A stretch of 64,000 nucleotides of DNA from Pontixanthobacter aestiaquae (GCF_009827455.1 NZ_WTYZ01000001.1:806001-870000); one strand, 5' to 3'. Counted from the stretch's first letter, positions 27,152 through 35,174 are shown. Numbers and translations are program-made. The notes: a model not told the origin generated them from the sequence alone.

Positions 27152-27793
27152 TTACCAGCGCAAAAGCGGTGGCAATGCATAGCGACCGATGACCGCACCG
27201 ACGACAACCGGCGCAGCGTGCCACAGGCCGAGGTGGACAACACCGTCGATCGGGCAGGCTAAGCCGTAAGCGACTGAACCGAGCGCGGTCGAAGCCACAC
27301 CAACATGCAATCCGGCAAGATTGGGCGAGACCGGAGCGCCTTTGCGCAGCCAGTAGATCAGTGCGCCCGCAGTGCCGACCGATGCCAGCAGGCCTGCGCC
27401 GAAGCAGGTCAGACCATAGGGATCGTCCAGCGCGGACATGCCGTGGTCATGACCCAGCAATGTGATGAAGGCCGCCAAAGGCAGAACGGCAGCCATTGCC
27501 ATGGCCCATTTTGGGCCCTCATGAGAATTGCCGACGCGCGGTGCCGCCATTTTGAGCACGCTGTTGGCACTTGCGCAGCCGAGGATCAGCAGCAAACCAT
27601 TGCCAATCACGAAGAAGGCAGAAGCCTGTCCCGCGAAAGCACCGCGCCATAGGCCGTCGATGAGTTCGACCGCCAGCACCGTGACCACAACGGCCAGAGC
27701 GACAAGAATAATCCCGTCGCGGAATTTGATCGACCGCACCGGCTGCAGATCCGCTGCCAATTGCTCAATCAAAGGATTGGGAGACTTATTCAT
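27152..27793 (-). CDS. nrsF: Anti-sigma factor NrsF (DUF1109)
   Basis: 213 residues, six hydrophobic helices, short cytosolic N-terminus. Cys130 (DPYGLTCFGAG) and Cys180 (YGLACPIDG) match in position the two cysteines known to be needed for signal sensing in Caulobacter NrsF. NrsF holds sigma-F at the membrane until heavy-metal or oxidative signals release it. It begins 2 bp after the sigF stop and is coupled to it. Confidence 0.9.
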   Translation of the reverse strand: MNKSPNPLIEQLAADLQPVRSIKFRDGIILVALAVVVTVLAVELIDGLWRGAFAGQASAFFVIGNGLLLILGCASANSVLKMAAPRVGNSHEGPKWAMAMAAVLPLAAFITLLGHDHGMSALDDPYGLTCFGAGLLASVGTAGALIYWLRKGAPVSPNLAGLHVGVASTALGSVAYGLACPIDGVVHLGLWHAAPVVVGAVIGRYALPPLLRW

Positions 27794-27795
27794 CT

Positions 27796-28326
27796 CTATT
27801 CTGCCTTCTCGATTAGCGCGGAGAGTTTCTTCAAACCGCGATGTATATTTACTTTTACTGCAGACTCGGTTTGCCCGCTTCGTGTCGCGGCTTCCCGGAT
27901 GGAAAGCCCTTCTATTTTCACCATCTCGATCACGTCGGATTGTTTGTCCGGGATATGGACGAACATCCGTTCGAGACTGAGCCGCGCCAAAACTGCTTCT
28001 TCGTCGCTGTCTTCGGGCGCATCATAATCTTCCAGACCTTCTTCAGCATTGCGGTAAACCTTCCGGAGATGGTCGACCCACCGGTAGCGCGCAATCGCCG
28101 CGAGCCATGGCAGGAAGGGCCGGTCCGTGTCGTATGTTGCGCGCTTATTGTGCACGGCCATCATAACTTCCTGGACCAGATCATCCAGCTGGGCCGGAGG
28201 GCAGCGGCGACGGAAATAGCGTTCCAGCCAAAGCTGCACCTCGGTCAACAGAACGGTATAGGCCTGCTGGTCTCCCTTTTGGGAGGAGACCATCAAGCGG
28301 GCCAATGTCTTTTCGTCTGCAATCAT
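27796..28326 (-). CDS. sigF: ECF sigma factor SigF
   Basis: 176 residues with sigma region 2 (DDLVQEVMMAVHNKRATYDT, PFLPWLAAIARYRWVDHLRK) and region 4 (HIPDKQSDVIEMVKIEGLSI, TESAVKVNIHRGLKKL). The partner DUF1109 anti-sigma factor places it with the Caulobacter SigF group. ATG at 28324-28326 with strong GGGAGAGGG upstream. A perfect copy of the sigma-F promoter lies 32 bp before the start, so the gene pair should be autoregulated. It may also be transcribed from the bufA1-doxX promoter. Confidence 0.93.
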   Translation of the reverse strand: MIADEKTLARLMVSSQKGDQQAYTVLLTEVQLWLERYFRRRCPPAQLDDLVQEVMMAVHNKRATYDTDRPFLPWLAAIARYRWVDHLRKVYRNAEEGLEDYDAPEDSDEEAVLARLSLERMFVHIPDKQSDVIEMVKIEGLSIREAATRSGQTESAVKVNIHRGLKKLSALIEKAE

Positions 28327-28351
28327 TGACCCTCTCCCATACCGGTCATGT

Positions 28352-28819
28352 TCAGTCTTTCGCTGCGCTGCGTACTTTGGTTACAAGCGCATCGAAAGAA
28401 AATATCCCGGCTCCGCGAGAGATCAGGATCATCGCGAGAGCAATGATCGTAATCGCCCATCCAAAGAAGTGCGCAGAGGTCGGGAATACCAGCAATTGAA
28501 TGACCAGTGCCATGCCCATCAAAGCTGCGGCAGAGAAGCGCGTGAAGATGCCAAGACCGACCAGGATGGGAATGGCGAATTCGGCATAAGTTGTCACCGG
28601 CACCATTATGTCTGGCGAGAGTGGTAGGCCGAACTCCTCAAACAGGTAGTACTGCGTCTCGCCGATCTGGAACCACGTGCCTTCGACGACCTTTGTCTTG
28701 TAAGACCGCCAGAACACGCCCGCCAGAGCAAGGCGAGTGAGCAGCAAGGCAAGACTTTCAAAAAATCGCCCTGAAAGGAAGCCGGTTGCCCGGTCATATA
28801 TCGTAGTGATGCGTCGCAT
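28352..28819 (-). CDS. DoxX family membrane protein
   Basis: 155 residues with four membrane helices (about 20-38, 68-88, 92-112 and 116-134) and DoxX-type motifs (LALLLTRLALAGVFW, YAEFAIPILVGLGIFTR). DoxX proteins are found with bufferin clusters; their role in metal or sulfur handling is unsettled. The last codons, encoding VTKVRSAAKD, double as the sigF promoter. It lies between bufA1 and sigF on the same strand. Confidence 0.88.
   Translation of the reverse strand: MRRITTIYDRATGFLSGRFFESLALLLTRLALAGVFWRSYKTKVVEGTWFQIGETQYYLFEEFGLPLSPDIMVPVTTYAEFAIPILVGLGIFTRFSAAALMGMALVIQLLVFPTSAHFFGWAITIIALAMILISRGAGIFSFDALVTKVRSAAKD
28359..28384 (-). promoter_or_regulatory. Sigma-F promoter of sigF-nrsF, inside doxX
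   Basis: Minus-strand -35 GTAACC (28379-28384), exactly 16 nt, -10 CGAA (28359-28362). This matches in every specified base the consensus I recall for Caulobacter sigma-F promoters, and lies 32 nt before the sigF ATG. Confidence 0.8.
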
Positions 28820-28902
28820 TGCTCACTCCCCTTTTTCGATCATTGTGGCGTTCGCTGTGCTTGGCATTCAGGTGATGACGTGGCGAAAATGGTGAAGTTT
28901 CG

Positions 28903-28950
28903 TGCTTCCGGTGCGCAGCCTACTTGGTGAATAGGTGAGTACCGGAAGCA
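28903..28950 (-). terminator. Stem-loop between bufA1 and doxX
   Basis: TGCTTCCGGT (28903-28912) and ACCGGAAGCA (28941-28950) form a perfect 10-bp stem with a 28-nt loop. There is no T-run on the minus strand, so it is more likely an attenuator or RNA-end protector for the bufA1 transcript than a full terminator. Typed as terminator for lack of a better class. Confidence 0.55.
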
Positions 28951-28998
28951 TGGAAGTCCGCTATTTGCAGGCCGTCAGGGCTGAATGCCGAGTTTAGC

Positions 28999-29283
28999 TT
29001 AGCGCTTGATCGGCTTCAGCGAGCCGTTGCCTTTTGGCGTTTTGATGGAGGTGCAAGTTCCCTTGTCGACAAGCTTCCAGGCATTGCCTTGGTAGTCGCG
29101 GGTCGATGTGCCCGAGCAGCTTGTGCCGGGGCCAGCAGCGCAATCATTCTTGCCTGCCTTGGCGACGCCGTAGCATTTTTCTTTGCCACCGCTTTGGGCA
29201 GCAGCCGGGGTCATAGTGAGGCCAGCAGTAACGCCTGCGGCCAATGCAATACCTGCGATGCGGGCTACTGAGTTCTTGTTCAT
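28999..29283 (-). CDS. bufA1: Bufferin-type precursor peptide 1 (DUF2282)
   Basis: 94 residues from the ATG at 29281-29283, with AAGGAG eight bases ahead. Signal peptide ([25 protein letters not shown]) and a small DUF2282 domain with four Cys: [22 protein letters not shown], and DKGTCTS. In characterised bufferins the two inner Cys are modified by a DUF692 (MNIO) enzyme to thiooxazole-type groups, and the exported peptide binds copper in the periplasm. The modifying enzyme is not on this strand but in the divergent operon 640 bp away. Confidence 0.88.
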   Translation of the reverse strand: MNKNSVARIAGIALAAGVTAGLTMTPAAAQSGGKEKCYGVAKAGKNDCAAGPGTSCSGTSTRDYQGNAWKLVDKGTCTSIKTPKGNGSLKPIKR

Positions 29284-29363
29284 GTCTATTCTCCTTAAAA
29301 TGCTCATCACGTCCTATGGGGACTATTTGTCAGGCCCCGCTGCTTGCGAGGTCTGGAAGGGAG

Positions 29364-29389
29364 TTCGGCGCAGAGAGACAGGAGGTTAC
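29364..29389 (-). promoter_or_regulatory. Sigma-F promoter of bufA1-doxX
   Basis: Minus-strand GTAACC (29384-29389), 16 nt, CGAA (29364-29367): exact match. The -10 lies 80 bp before the bufA1 start. It is divergent from the next site with 23 bp between the two -35 elements. Confidence 0.85.
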
Positions 29390-29412
29390 AAACGGAAAAA
29401 GTTTTTTGTGTT

Positions 29413-29438
29413 GTAACCTTTGATGGGATGGGCGCGAA
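29413..29438 (+). promoter_or_regulatory. Sigma-F promoter of bufA2-bufB-bufC
   Basis: Plus-strand GTAACC (29413-29418), 16 nt, CGAA (29435-29438): exact match, 63 bp before the bufA2 ATG. The divergent arrangement places both precursor genes under the same sigma factor. Confidence 0.85.
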
Positions 29439-29501
29439 TTGCCTCATGTCCAATGCGGACGCTTTTTAATTCCGCGACTACCCGAGAGAGGATTAATCAC
29501 C

Positions 29502-29780
29502 ATGACCAAGAACGCACTTTTCGCCGCTAGCGCAGCTGCACTCGCACTTTCTTCAGCAGCCGCCTTCGCAGCTGACGCACCCGCCGGCAGCAGCGGCCGC
29601 GCGCTCAACGCAAACGACACCGTCCACTGTTACGGTGTGCACGAATGTAAAGGTAACGCCGACTGCGCGACGACCGAGAACGCTTGTAAAGGCCAGAATG
29701 CCTGTAAAGGTCACGGCTTCAAAGCGATGAAAGCTGGTGAATGCCTGAGCGCTGGCGGCACTATCGGTGATCTCGGTTGA
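29502..29780 (+). CDS. bufA2: Bufferin-type precursor peptide 2
   Basis: 92 residues with signal peptide (ALFAASAAALALSSAAAFAA) and a 60-residue mature part containing six Cys: HCYGVHECKGNADC, NACKGQNACKGHGF and GECLSAGG. The repeated CKGxNxCKG pattern is that of BufA2-type copper bufferins and differs from the DUF2282 peptide. ATG at 29502 with GAGAGGA upstream. It is the first gene of the operon with the MNIO enzyme, so it is the most likely natural substrate. Confidence 0.88.
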   Translation: MTKNALFAASAAALALSSAAAFAADAPAGSSGRALNANDTVHCYGVHECKGNADCATTENACKGQNACKGHGFKAMKAGECLSAGGTIGDLG

Positions 29781-29818
29781 TCCCGAGCACCTCATCAAAG
29801 TCTGTCAAATAGACTGAG

Positions 29819-29840
29819 TGATTGAGCAATCGCTCGATCA
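29819..29840 (+). other. Stem-loop 1 downstream of bufA2
   Basis: TGATTGAGC (29819-29827) pairs with GCTCGATCA (29832-29840) with one G-U pair and an AATC loop. First of two consecutive hairpins between bufA2 and bufB. Confidence 0.6.
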
Positions 29841-29850
29841 CCTTTGGCGG

Positions 29851-29889
29851 CCCAACGGATTCCTACCCCCCTCCCCCAGGTCCGTTGGG
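29851..29889 (+). terminator. C-rich-loop hairpin between bufA2 and bufB
   Basis: CCCAACGGA (29851-29859) and TCCGTTGGG (29881-29889) form a perfect 9-bp stem around a 21-nt loop containing ACCCCCCTCCCCC. The following sequence (TCGTCTATTTTCT) is only moderately T-rich, so termination is probably partial. It can cap the bufA2 message and lower bufBC expression, or be the end of a 3'-UTR small RNA. Confidence 0.6.
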
Positions 29890-29919
29890 TCGTCTATTTT
29901 CTAACTTCGAGACGACATT

Positions 29920-30771
29920 ATGACCACGCCCGACCCACTTACCGGTGAACCGTTTTCCGGCTTCGGCTTGGGCCTGCGCCGAACGCATTATCAGGATTTC
30001 CTTGAGGGCGATGTTCCGGTTGATTTCGTCGAGGTGATTTCCGAAAACTATATGGTTGAAGGCGGCAACCCGTTGCGCATTCTGGAACAGGTGCGCACAA
30101 ACATGCCCGTCATAATGCACGGCGTTTCGATGTCGATAGGCTCTGCCGATGGCCTCGACCGTAACTATCTCAAAAAATTGAAGCAGCTGGCTGACCGGAT
30201 CGATCCGCTTTGGGTTTCCGATCACCTGTGCTGGACTCGCACCAGCGCGCATAACAGCCACGATTTGCTGCCGCTGCCCTATACGCATGAGGCGCTCGAT
30301 CTGGTGTGCGACAATATCGATCATGCGCAGACCGCGCTGGGCCGCCCGATGCTGTTCGAGAACCCATCCAGCTATATGACATTCCCTGAAGACGAGATGA
30401 CCGAGTGGGAATTTATCGCGGCGATGTCGATGCGCACTGGCTGCTATCTGCTGCTCGATGTGAACAACATCTATGTCAGCGCGCATAATCACGGTTTTTC
30501 GGCGGAGGCGTTTCTGGACGGTATGCCGCTCGACCGCGTGCGGCAAGTCCATCTTGCCGGGCATACCGATGGCGACATCAAGATCGATACGCATGATCAA
30601 CCTATCTGTAACGGTGTGTGGGATCTCTATGCCAAGGCGATGGAGAAACTTGGTCCGGTCGCGACGATGATCGAGCGCGATGACGCAATTCCGCCGCTGC
30701 CGGAATTGCTCGACGAGCTGGATATGGCGGCCAAGATTGCCGAACGCAGCCGTGAGCTGGAGGCGGCCTAA
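29920..30771 (+). CDS. bufB: MNIO (DUF692) peptide-modifying oxidase
   Basis: 283 residues, full-length TIM-barrel DUF692 protein. Conserved iron-site regions are visible: FVEVISENYMVEGG, VIMHGVSMSIGS, WVSDHLCWT, MLFENPSSYM, LLLDVNNIYVSAHNHG and VHLAGHTDGD, supplying the His, Glu, Asp and Asn ligands of the multinuclear non-heme iron centre. MNIO enzymes oxidise cysteines in precursor peptides. It is the only such enzyme in the window, so it may act on both BufA1 and BufA2. Start has a weak Shine-Dalgarno. Confidence 0.93.
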   Translation: MTTPDPLTGEPFSGFGLGLRRTHYQDFLEGDVPVDFVEVISENYMVEGGNPLRILEQVRTNMPVIMHGVSMSIGSADGLDRNYLKKLKQLADRIDPLWVSDHLCWTRTSAHNSHDLLPLPYTHEALDLVCDNIDHAQTALGRPMLFENPSSYMTFPEDEMTEWEFIAAMSMRTGCYLLLDVNNIYVSAHNHGFSAEAFLDGMPLDRVRQVHLAGHTDGDIKIDTHDQPICNGVWDLYAKAMEKLGPVATMIERDDAIPPLPELLDELDMAAKIAERSRELEAA

Positions 30772-31559
30772 TGATGCCTTCGCAAACCCTGACACTCGCT
30801 GAAAGACAGCAGGAATTTATGGCGCAAGTGCTCGATGACGAACGCGTGCTGCCCGATGGCTGGACGCCGCGCCATGCCGCCGGAATGGATATCTATCGCA
30901 ACGCCTATCGCGCGCGGCTGGTCGATGCGCTGCGCGACACCTATGAGCGGACTGCGAAGTGGGTGGGCGAGGATGCCTACCGCCAAGCCGCGGCGCATCA
31001 TGTGATTACCCACCCGCCGAAAAGCTGGACGCTCGATCATGCGGCGGACGGTTTTCCCGATACGCTGCGCGAACTCTTCACCAACAATCCCGAAGTCGCT
31101 GAGCTCGGCTGGCTCGAATGGGCGATGCATCAGGCTTTTGTGGCCGCCGATGCCGAACCGATAGACGCCGCCAAATTCGGCGAAGTCGCAGCCAGCTTTG
31201 CAGAGGAGGATTGGGCCCATATGCGCCTGACTTTTCTGCCCGGAACGGTGCAATTGCGGATCGCACATGACATCGGCAAGCTATGGCGTGCATTGGGCGA
31301 AGAAGACGCCGAAACACCCGACTTCGCTCTGGAACATGCGCACCACTGCGTCGTCTGGCGCGAAGGGTTCAAGCCCGTCTTTATGCAAGTCGAACAGCAT
31401 GAAGGCCGCGCACTAGAAATGATGCGCGGCGGCGCAAGCTACGGCGAAATGTGCGAAGCGCTAGTCGAAATGCTGGGCGAGGAGGAAGCGGTCGCACAGG
31501 CGGGCGCGATGCTAGGCCGGTGGCTGCATAATGGGCTGATTGCTTCGGTTTCGAAATAG
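30771..31559 (+). CDS. bufC: DUF2063 partner protein of the MNIO enzyme
   Basis: 262 residues; the ATG overlaps the bufB stop (TAATG), with GGAGG seven bases ahead, so the two are translationally coupled. N-terminal DUF2063 domain (RQQEFMAQVLDDER, MDIYRNAYRARLVDALRDTYERTAKWVGED) and a C-terminal winged-helix-like region ending GAMLGRWLHNGLI. In related RiPP systems this partner binds the precursor and delivers it to the MNIO enzyme. Confidence 0.9.
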   Translation: MMPSQTLTLAERQQEFMAQVLDDERVLPDGWTPRHAAGMDIYRNAYRARLVDALRDTYERTAKWVGEDAYRQAAAHHVITHPPKSWTLDHAADGFPDTLRELFTNNPEVAELGWLEWAMHQAFVAADAEPIDAAKFGEVAASFAEEDWAHMRLTFLPGTVQLRIAHDIGKLWRALGEEDAETPDFALEHAHHCVVWREGFKPVFMQVEQHEGRALEMMRGGASYGEMCEALVEMLGEEEAVAQAGAMLGRWLHNGLIASVSK

Positions 31560-31593
31560 AACCGACTTGACGCCCTCGCCCTAACCCGCTTCA

Positions 31594-31610
31594 TCTCCCG
31601 CAAAGGGAGA
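31594..31610 (+). promoter_or_regulatory. Hairpin covering the ribosome site of the esterase gene
   Basis: TCTCCC (31594-31599) pairs with GGGAGA (31605-31610); the right arm is also the Shine-Dalgarno for the TTG start at 31617. The surrounding phrase (CCCTAACCCGCTTCATCTCC) looks like part of a dispersed sphingomonad repeat. Confidence 0.45.
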
Positions 31611-31616
31611 ACCGCA

Positions 31617-32543
31617 TTGTCCGACACTTACGCCGAACTACGTTTCGCCAAGCCAAGCCTGCGCATGCGGCTGGGGGAGTGGATTGTCAGCAAGCAGCCC
31701 AGCGGGTTCGGTGATGCGGAGGCGATCAGGACGGGGGTGCCCAAGCGTGTGCTGCCCAAAGACGCGCCGATGCCGGATAAATTTCACCGCAAGTTTACGG
31801 TCGAGAATTGGGAAGCCGAGGGCCAGAAAGTCGTCACTGTCCACCCTAAGACGGGGAAGGGCGAATGGCACATCATCTATTTTCATGGTGGCGGCTATTT
31901 CATGCCGATATTCAAGGAGCATTGGCCGCTGGTTGAGGCGATGGTCTATGCCACCGGCGCCAGCATCACGGTGCCGCTCTATGATGTCATTCCCGAGAGC
32001 ACATATCACCGCGCCAATGATCAGGCGGATGCGGTCTATGAGAAAATCGCGGCCGAGTGGGGCGATGACAAGTTGGCTCTATGCGGGGACAGTGCGGGCG
32101 GGAACATGACGCTCGCACTCGCTTTGCAGCGGCGCGATGCGGGTAAGTCCCTGCCTGCGCGGCTCATCCCGTTCTCCCCATGGTTTGACATGGCGATGAA
32201 GGACCCTGCTGCACAGGATATCCAGGAAAAGGATATTATGCTCAATATCGAGGCTATCCGTGTGCTCGGCGAATGGTGGGCGGGGGATCGCGGGGTCGAT
32301 AATCCGATTGCCAGCCCGCTCTATGCCGATCTGAAGGGATTGCCGCCGATTGCAATCTTCCAAGGGCGGCACGATGTCTTCCTGCCCGATGCGCGGACTT
32401 TCGCCGCGAAAGCTCAGGAAGCGGGCGTGCCGACGAAGCTCTACGAATATGAGGGCGGTCCGCATGTCTATATGGCGTTGACTTTCACCCGCGAATCCAA
32501 AGACACTGTGCGATTGGTGAAAGATTTCCTCGACAACGGCTGA
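31617..32543 (+). CDS. Alpha/beta hydrolase, hormone-sensitive-lipase type
   Basis: 308 residues starting at TTG (31617) behind GGGAGA. The oxyanion motif is FHGGGYFMP, the nucleophile elbow LCGDSAGGNMTLAL, with later Asp (GRHDVFLPD) and His (YEGGPHVYM) completing the triad. This family hydrolyses short acyl esters. It follows bufC by 57 bp but the repeat and hairpin between them suggest a separate unit. Substrate unknown. Confidence 0.88.
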   Translation: MSDTYAELRFAKPSLRMRLGEWIVSKQPSGFGDAEAIRTGVPKRVLPKDAPMPDKFHRKFTVENWEAEGQKVVTVHPKTGKGEWHIIYFHGGGYFMPIFKEHWPLVEAMVYATGASITVPLYDVIPESTYHRANDQADAVYEKIAAEWGDDKLALCGDSAGGNMTLALALQRRDAGKSLPARLIPFSPWFDMAMKDPAAQDIQEKDIMLNIEAIRVLGEWWAGDRGVDNPIASPLYADLKGLPPIAIFQGRHDVFLPDARTFAAKAQEAGVPTKLYEYEGGPHVYMALTFTRESKDTVRLVKDFLDNG

Positions 32544-32587
32544 GCGCGACAAGAGCCAGCGAGCCCCCGGCGAAGACCAAAGAGAAA

Positions 32588-32613
32588 GGGCGCGGAACTC
32601 TCGTTCCGCGCCC
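32588..32613 (-). terminator. Bidirectional terminator between convergent genes
   Basis: GGGCGCGGAA (32588-32597) and TTCCGCGCCC (32604-32613) form a perfect 10-bp stem with a 6-nt loop. On the minus strand it is followed by TTTCTCTTT, so it fits best the channel gene. Confidence 0.75.
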
Positions 32614-32642
32614 CACTCCTTACGTTCAGTTTGCCTGATTAA

Positions 32643-33884
32643 TTATGCGCCTGGTGGGAGCGGTTTATCGCTCTTAGGAGCCGCTTTCTTGCGCGGTGCG
32701 GCTTTCTTGACAGGGTTGCCGACATCGGTTGCATCCATCGCTTCCAGCTTCTTCGCAGCCCAGTCACGGCCACCAAGACCGAAGGCGAGAGCGCCTGCTA
32801 CAGCGCCGCCGATAACAAGTGCACCGAACGCCATGCCGACGATTTCCTCGCCCACACCCATCTGACGCAGACCCATGAAAGTGAACAGCACGATGGTAGC
32901 ATAGCGCACGACCGAGCTTGCCATTGTCCCTTCGCTGGCACCGCCAACAATGTTGGCCAGCAGATTGGCAATCAGGAAGCCGAGGCCGATAACCACTGCA
33001 CCGAAGGCCACATCACCGCCTTGGCGAAGGACCTCATTGAGGATGTTCGTCAGTTCGGGAAAGCCGAGCAGTTTGGTTGCGGCAATCGCAAAGAACAGGA
33101 TGATTGCGATTTGTGCGATGCGCGCGATCAGGTTCGATGCGGTTGTTCCCGATGGTAGCAGACCCATTGCATCGACCGAACGGTCAATACCGAGACCCGA
33201 CAGCAGATCAGTCAGGATGCCAACCGCAAACTTGCTGATCAGATAACCGATGCCAAGCAGAATGCCCGCTGCGATGATGTTAGGAACAGCGCCCAAAATC
33301 ATGCCCAGCATGTCTGTCGCCGGACCCGAAATCGAAGCGATGTTCAGCACACCAAGCGCGCCGATAGCTACCGGAATGGCGATCAGGACATAGATCACCG
33401 TGCCGATCGTTTTGCTGATCGCGTTGTTGCCAGTGACGTTATCAACGCCGCCCCTATTGGCCCATTTGTCGAGATCGACGGTCTGCATGGCGGTTACTGC
33501 TATATCGCGGATAATGCCCGCGATCATGAGGCCGACAAACAACAAGATGCCAGCGCCAATCAGGTTCGGCACAACGTCCATGATGTTGTTGAGCAGATTA
33601 TTGATCGGTCCCGCTACGCCTTCCAGTTCGAAGACCTGCAAAACGCCGAGCAGGCCGAACAGCCACACCAGCAGCGACACGATTTTGCCAAGCGACATTC
33701 CGACGGACTCGCCCGTTGATGTGCCGCGCTGGAGCAGGGGGATCATGTCGACCAGCTTCGCGAAGGCCCATTTGGCCGCTTTCGCCAGCACCCACGTGAC
33801 CACAAGGATCAATGCGGCCATCGCCACATCCTTGACGATCTCGACTGCCAGAGCCTGATCGAACCTATAATTCCCTAATTGCAT
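32643..33884 (-). CDS. TM-helix repeat (mechanosensitive channel-like) protein
   Basis: 413 residues from the ATG at 33882-33884 (MQLGNYRFDQALAVEIVKDV) with GGGGAAA upstream; a longer ORF adds unlike sequence. It has about ten membrane helices arranged as repeats of the TM_helix family seen in CmpX-like proteins: VPNLIGAGILLFVGLMIAGI and VPNIIAAGILLGIGYLISKF are near-duplicates. There is a Lys/Pro/Ala-rich cytosolic tail (PVKKAAPRKKAAPKSDK). No MscS beta-domain is seen. It is likely an inner-membrane channel or stress-related protein. Confidence 0.8.
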   Translation of the reverse strand: MQLGNYRFDQALAVEIVKDVAMAALILVVTWVLAKAAKWAFAKLVDMIPLLQRGTSTGESVGMSLGKIVSLLVWLFGLLGVLQVFELEGVAGPINNLLNNIMDVVPNLIGAGILLFVGLMIAGIIRDIAVTAMQTVDLDKWANRGGVDNVTGNNAISKTIGTVIYVLIAIPVAIGALGVLNIASISGPATDMLGMILGAVPNIIAAGILLGIGYLISKFAVGILTDLLSGLGIDRSVDAMGLLPSGTTASNLIARIAQIAIILFFAIAATKLLGFPELTNILNEVLRQGGDVAFGAVVIGLGFLIANLLANIVGGASEGTMASSVVRYATIVLFTFMGLRQMGVGEEIVGMAFGALVIGGAVAGALAFGLGGRDWAAKKLEAMDATDVGNPVKKAAPRKKAAPKSDKPLPPGA

Positions 33885-34016
33885 TGAAATTTCCCCTATA
33901 AATGTAGCTATGCAGCATAGCATGGATGTCGCGCAAACCGAAATTCCCGTGCGTACACTCTTGTAAAACTCAGCATCAAATTTGCACTGGCGCGATGAGA
34001 TGTGCCTGCTAGTCTT

Positions 34017-35171
34017 ATGTCCATGCGCATTATCACATCTTTGCTCGCCCTGTTTGTTGCTATCGTGGCCACTCCTGCCACCGCCAATGATGGTGACGAT
34101 GAACCGCAATGGTCGATCGCCATCCATGGCGGAGCCGGCACTATGGACCGCGACAAGATGACGCCCGAGCAGCAGGCTGAGTACAAGGCGGCACTACAAA
34201 ACGCGCTGGATGCCGGAGCCGAAGTGCTCAAAAATGGCGGCACTGCCGTGGACGCAGTCAAGGCAGCGATTACGCCTATGGAAGACGATCCAAAATTCAA
34301 TGCCGGTCGTGGCTCGGTATTCACGTGGGAAGGCGCCAATGAAATGGATGCGTCGATCATGGACGGGAAGACGCGCGAGGCAGGTGCGATCACTGGCGTG
34401 CGCACCATTCGCAATCCAATCCTGCTCGCCGATGCAGTTATGAAAGATGGCCGCCATGTATTTCTGAGCGGTTTGGGTGCCGAGGAGTTTGCCGGCGATG
34501 TCGGGCTGGAACGCGCAGGCCCCGAATGGTTCGCGACCGAACGTCGAAAAAAAGCGCTGGAGCGGATGAAGACACGCGAATTGAGCGCGATGGATGTCGA
34601 TCATAAATTCGGCACCGTCGGCGCAGTGGTGCTCGATACCCATGGCAATCTGGCGGCGGGCACGTCTACCGGCGGCATGACCGGCAAGCGGTGGGGACGG
34701 ATAGGCGATTCACCTATTATCGGTGCTGGCAATTATGCCGACAATCGCAGCTGCGCGGTATCGGCAACGGGTTCTGGCGAGTACTTTATCCGCGTGGGTG
34801 TGGCGCAGGAAATCTGTACGCGGTTGCGTTTGACCCATGATTTGCTTTTTGAAGGACTGGTAGTGCAGTTACCAGTAAATCCGAATGCAACCGGAATGTC
34901 ACCAGAAGCTCTTGAGGCTTTTCGAAATAAGGCGACAGCGGATATTTGGCGGTCCTGGTCGGAAGAAGCGCAGCAGATCGCAGATGATGTCATGGAGGAA
35001 GTCAAAGAGCTGGGCGGTTCCGGCGGTGTTATCCTTGTCACACCGCACGGACAGTCAATCTTCAGTTTCAACACGCAGGGTATGTATCGCGGTCGTGCCA
35101 ATAGCGATGGTCTCAATGAGGTAGCCATCTTCGCGGATCACGACACTGTAATTCACCCGAAAGAGCGATGA
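34017..35171 (+). CDS. iaaA: Isoaspartyl peptidase / L-asparaginase (Ntn hydrolase)
   Basis: About 384 residues; ATG at 34017 or 34023. Signal peptide (LLALFVAIVATPATAND) sends it to the periplasm. The proenzyme fold has SIAIHGGAGTM and GGTAVDAVKAAITPMEDDPKFNAGRGSV in the alpha part, and the self-cleavage site before the nucleophile Thr in HKFGTVGAVVLD, then GTSTGGMTGKRWGRIGDSPI. It removes isoaspartyl dipeptides or asparagine. Single gene, 4 bp from the convergent GNAT gene. Confidence 0.92.
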   Translation: MSMRIITSLLALFVAIVATPATANDGDDEPQWSIAIHGGAGTMDRDKMTPEQQAEYKAALQNALDAGAEVLKNGGTAVDAVKAAITPMEDDPKFNAGRGSVFTWEGANEMDASIMDGKTREAGAITGVRTIRNPILLADAVMKDGRHVFLSGLGAEEFAGDVGLERAGPEWFATERRKKALERMKTRELSAMDVDHKFGTVGAVVLDTHGNLAAGTSTGGMTGKRWGRIGDSPIIGAGNYADNRSCAVSATGSGEYFIRVGVAQEICTRLRLTHDLLFEGLVVQLPVNPNATGMSPEALEAFRNKATADIWRSWSEEAQQIADDVMEEVKELGGSGGVILVTPHGQSIFSFNTQGMYRGRANSDGLNEVAIFADHDTVIHPKER

Positions 35172-35174
35172 GCC

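Noticed and set aside
29863..30795. 310-residue open frame on the minus strand
   Set aside because: Antisense to bufB, whose iron-site motifs are intact; no signal or domain in the antisense product.
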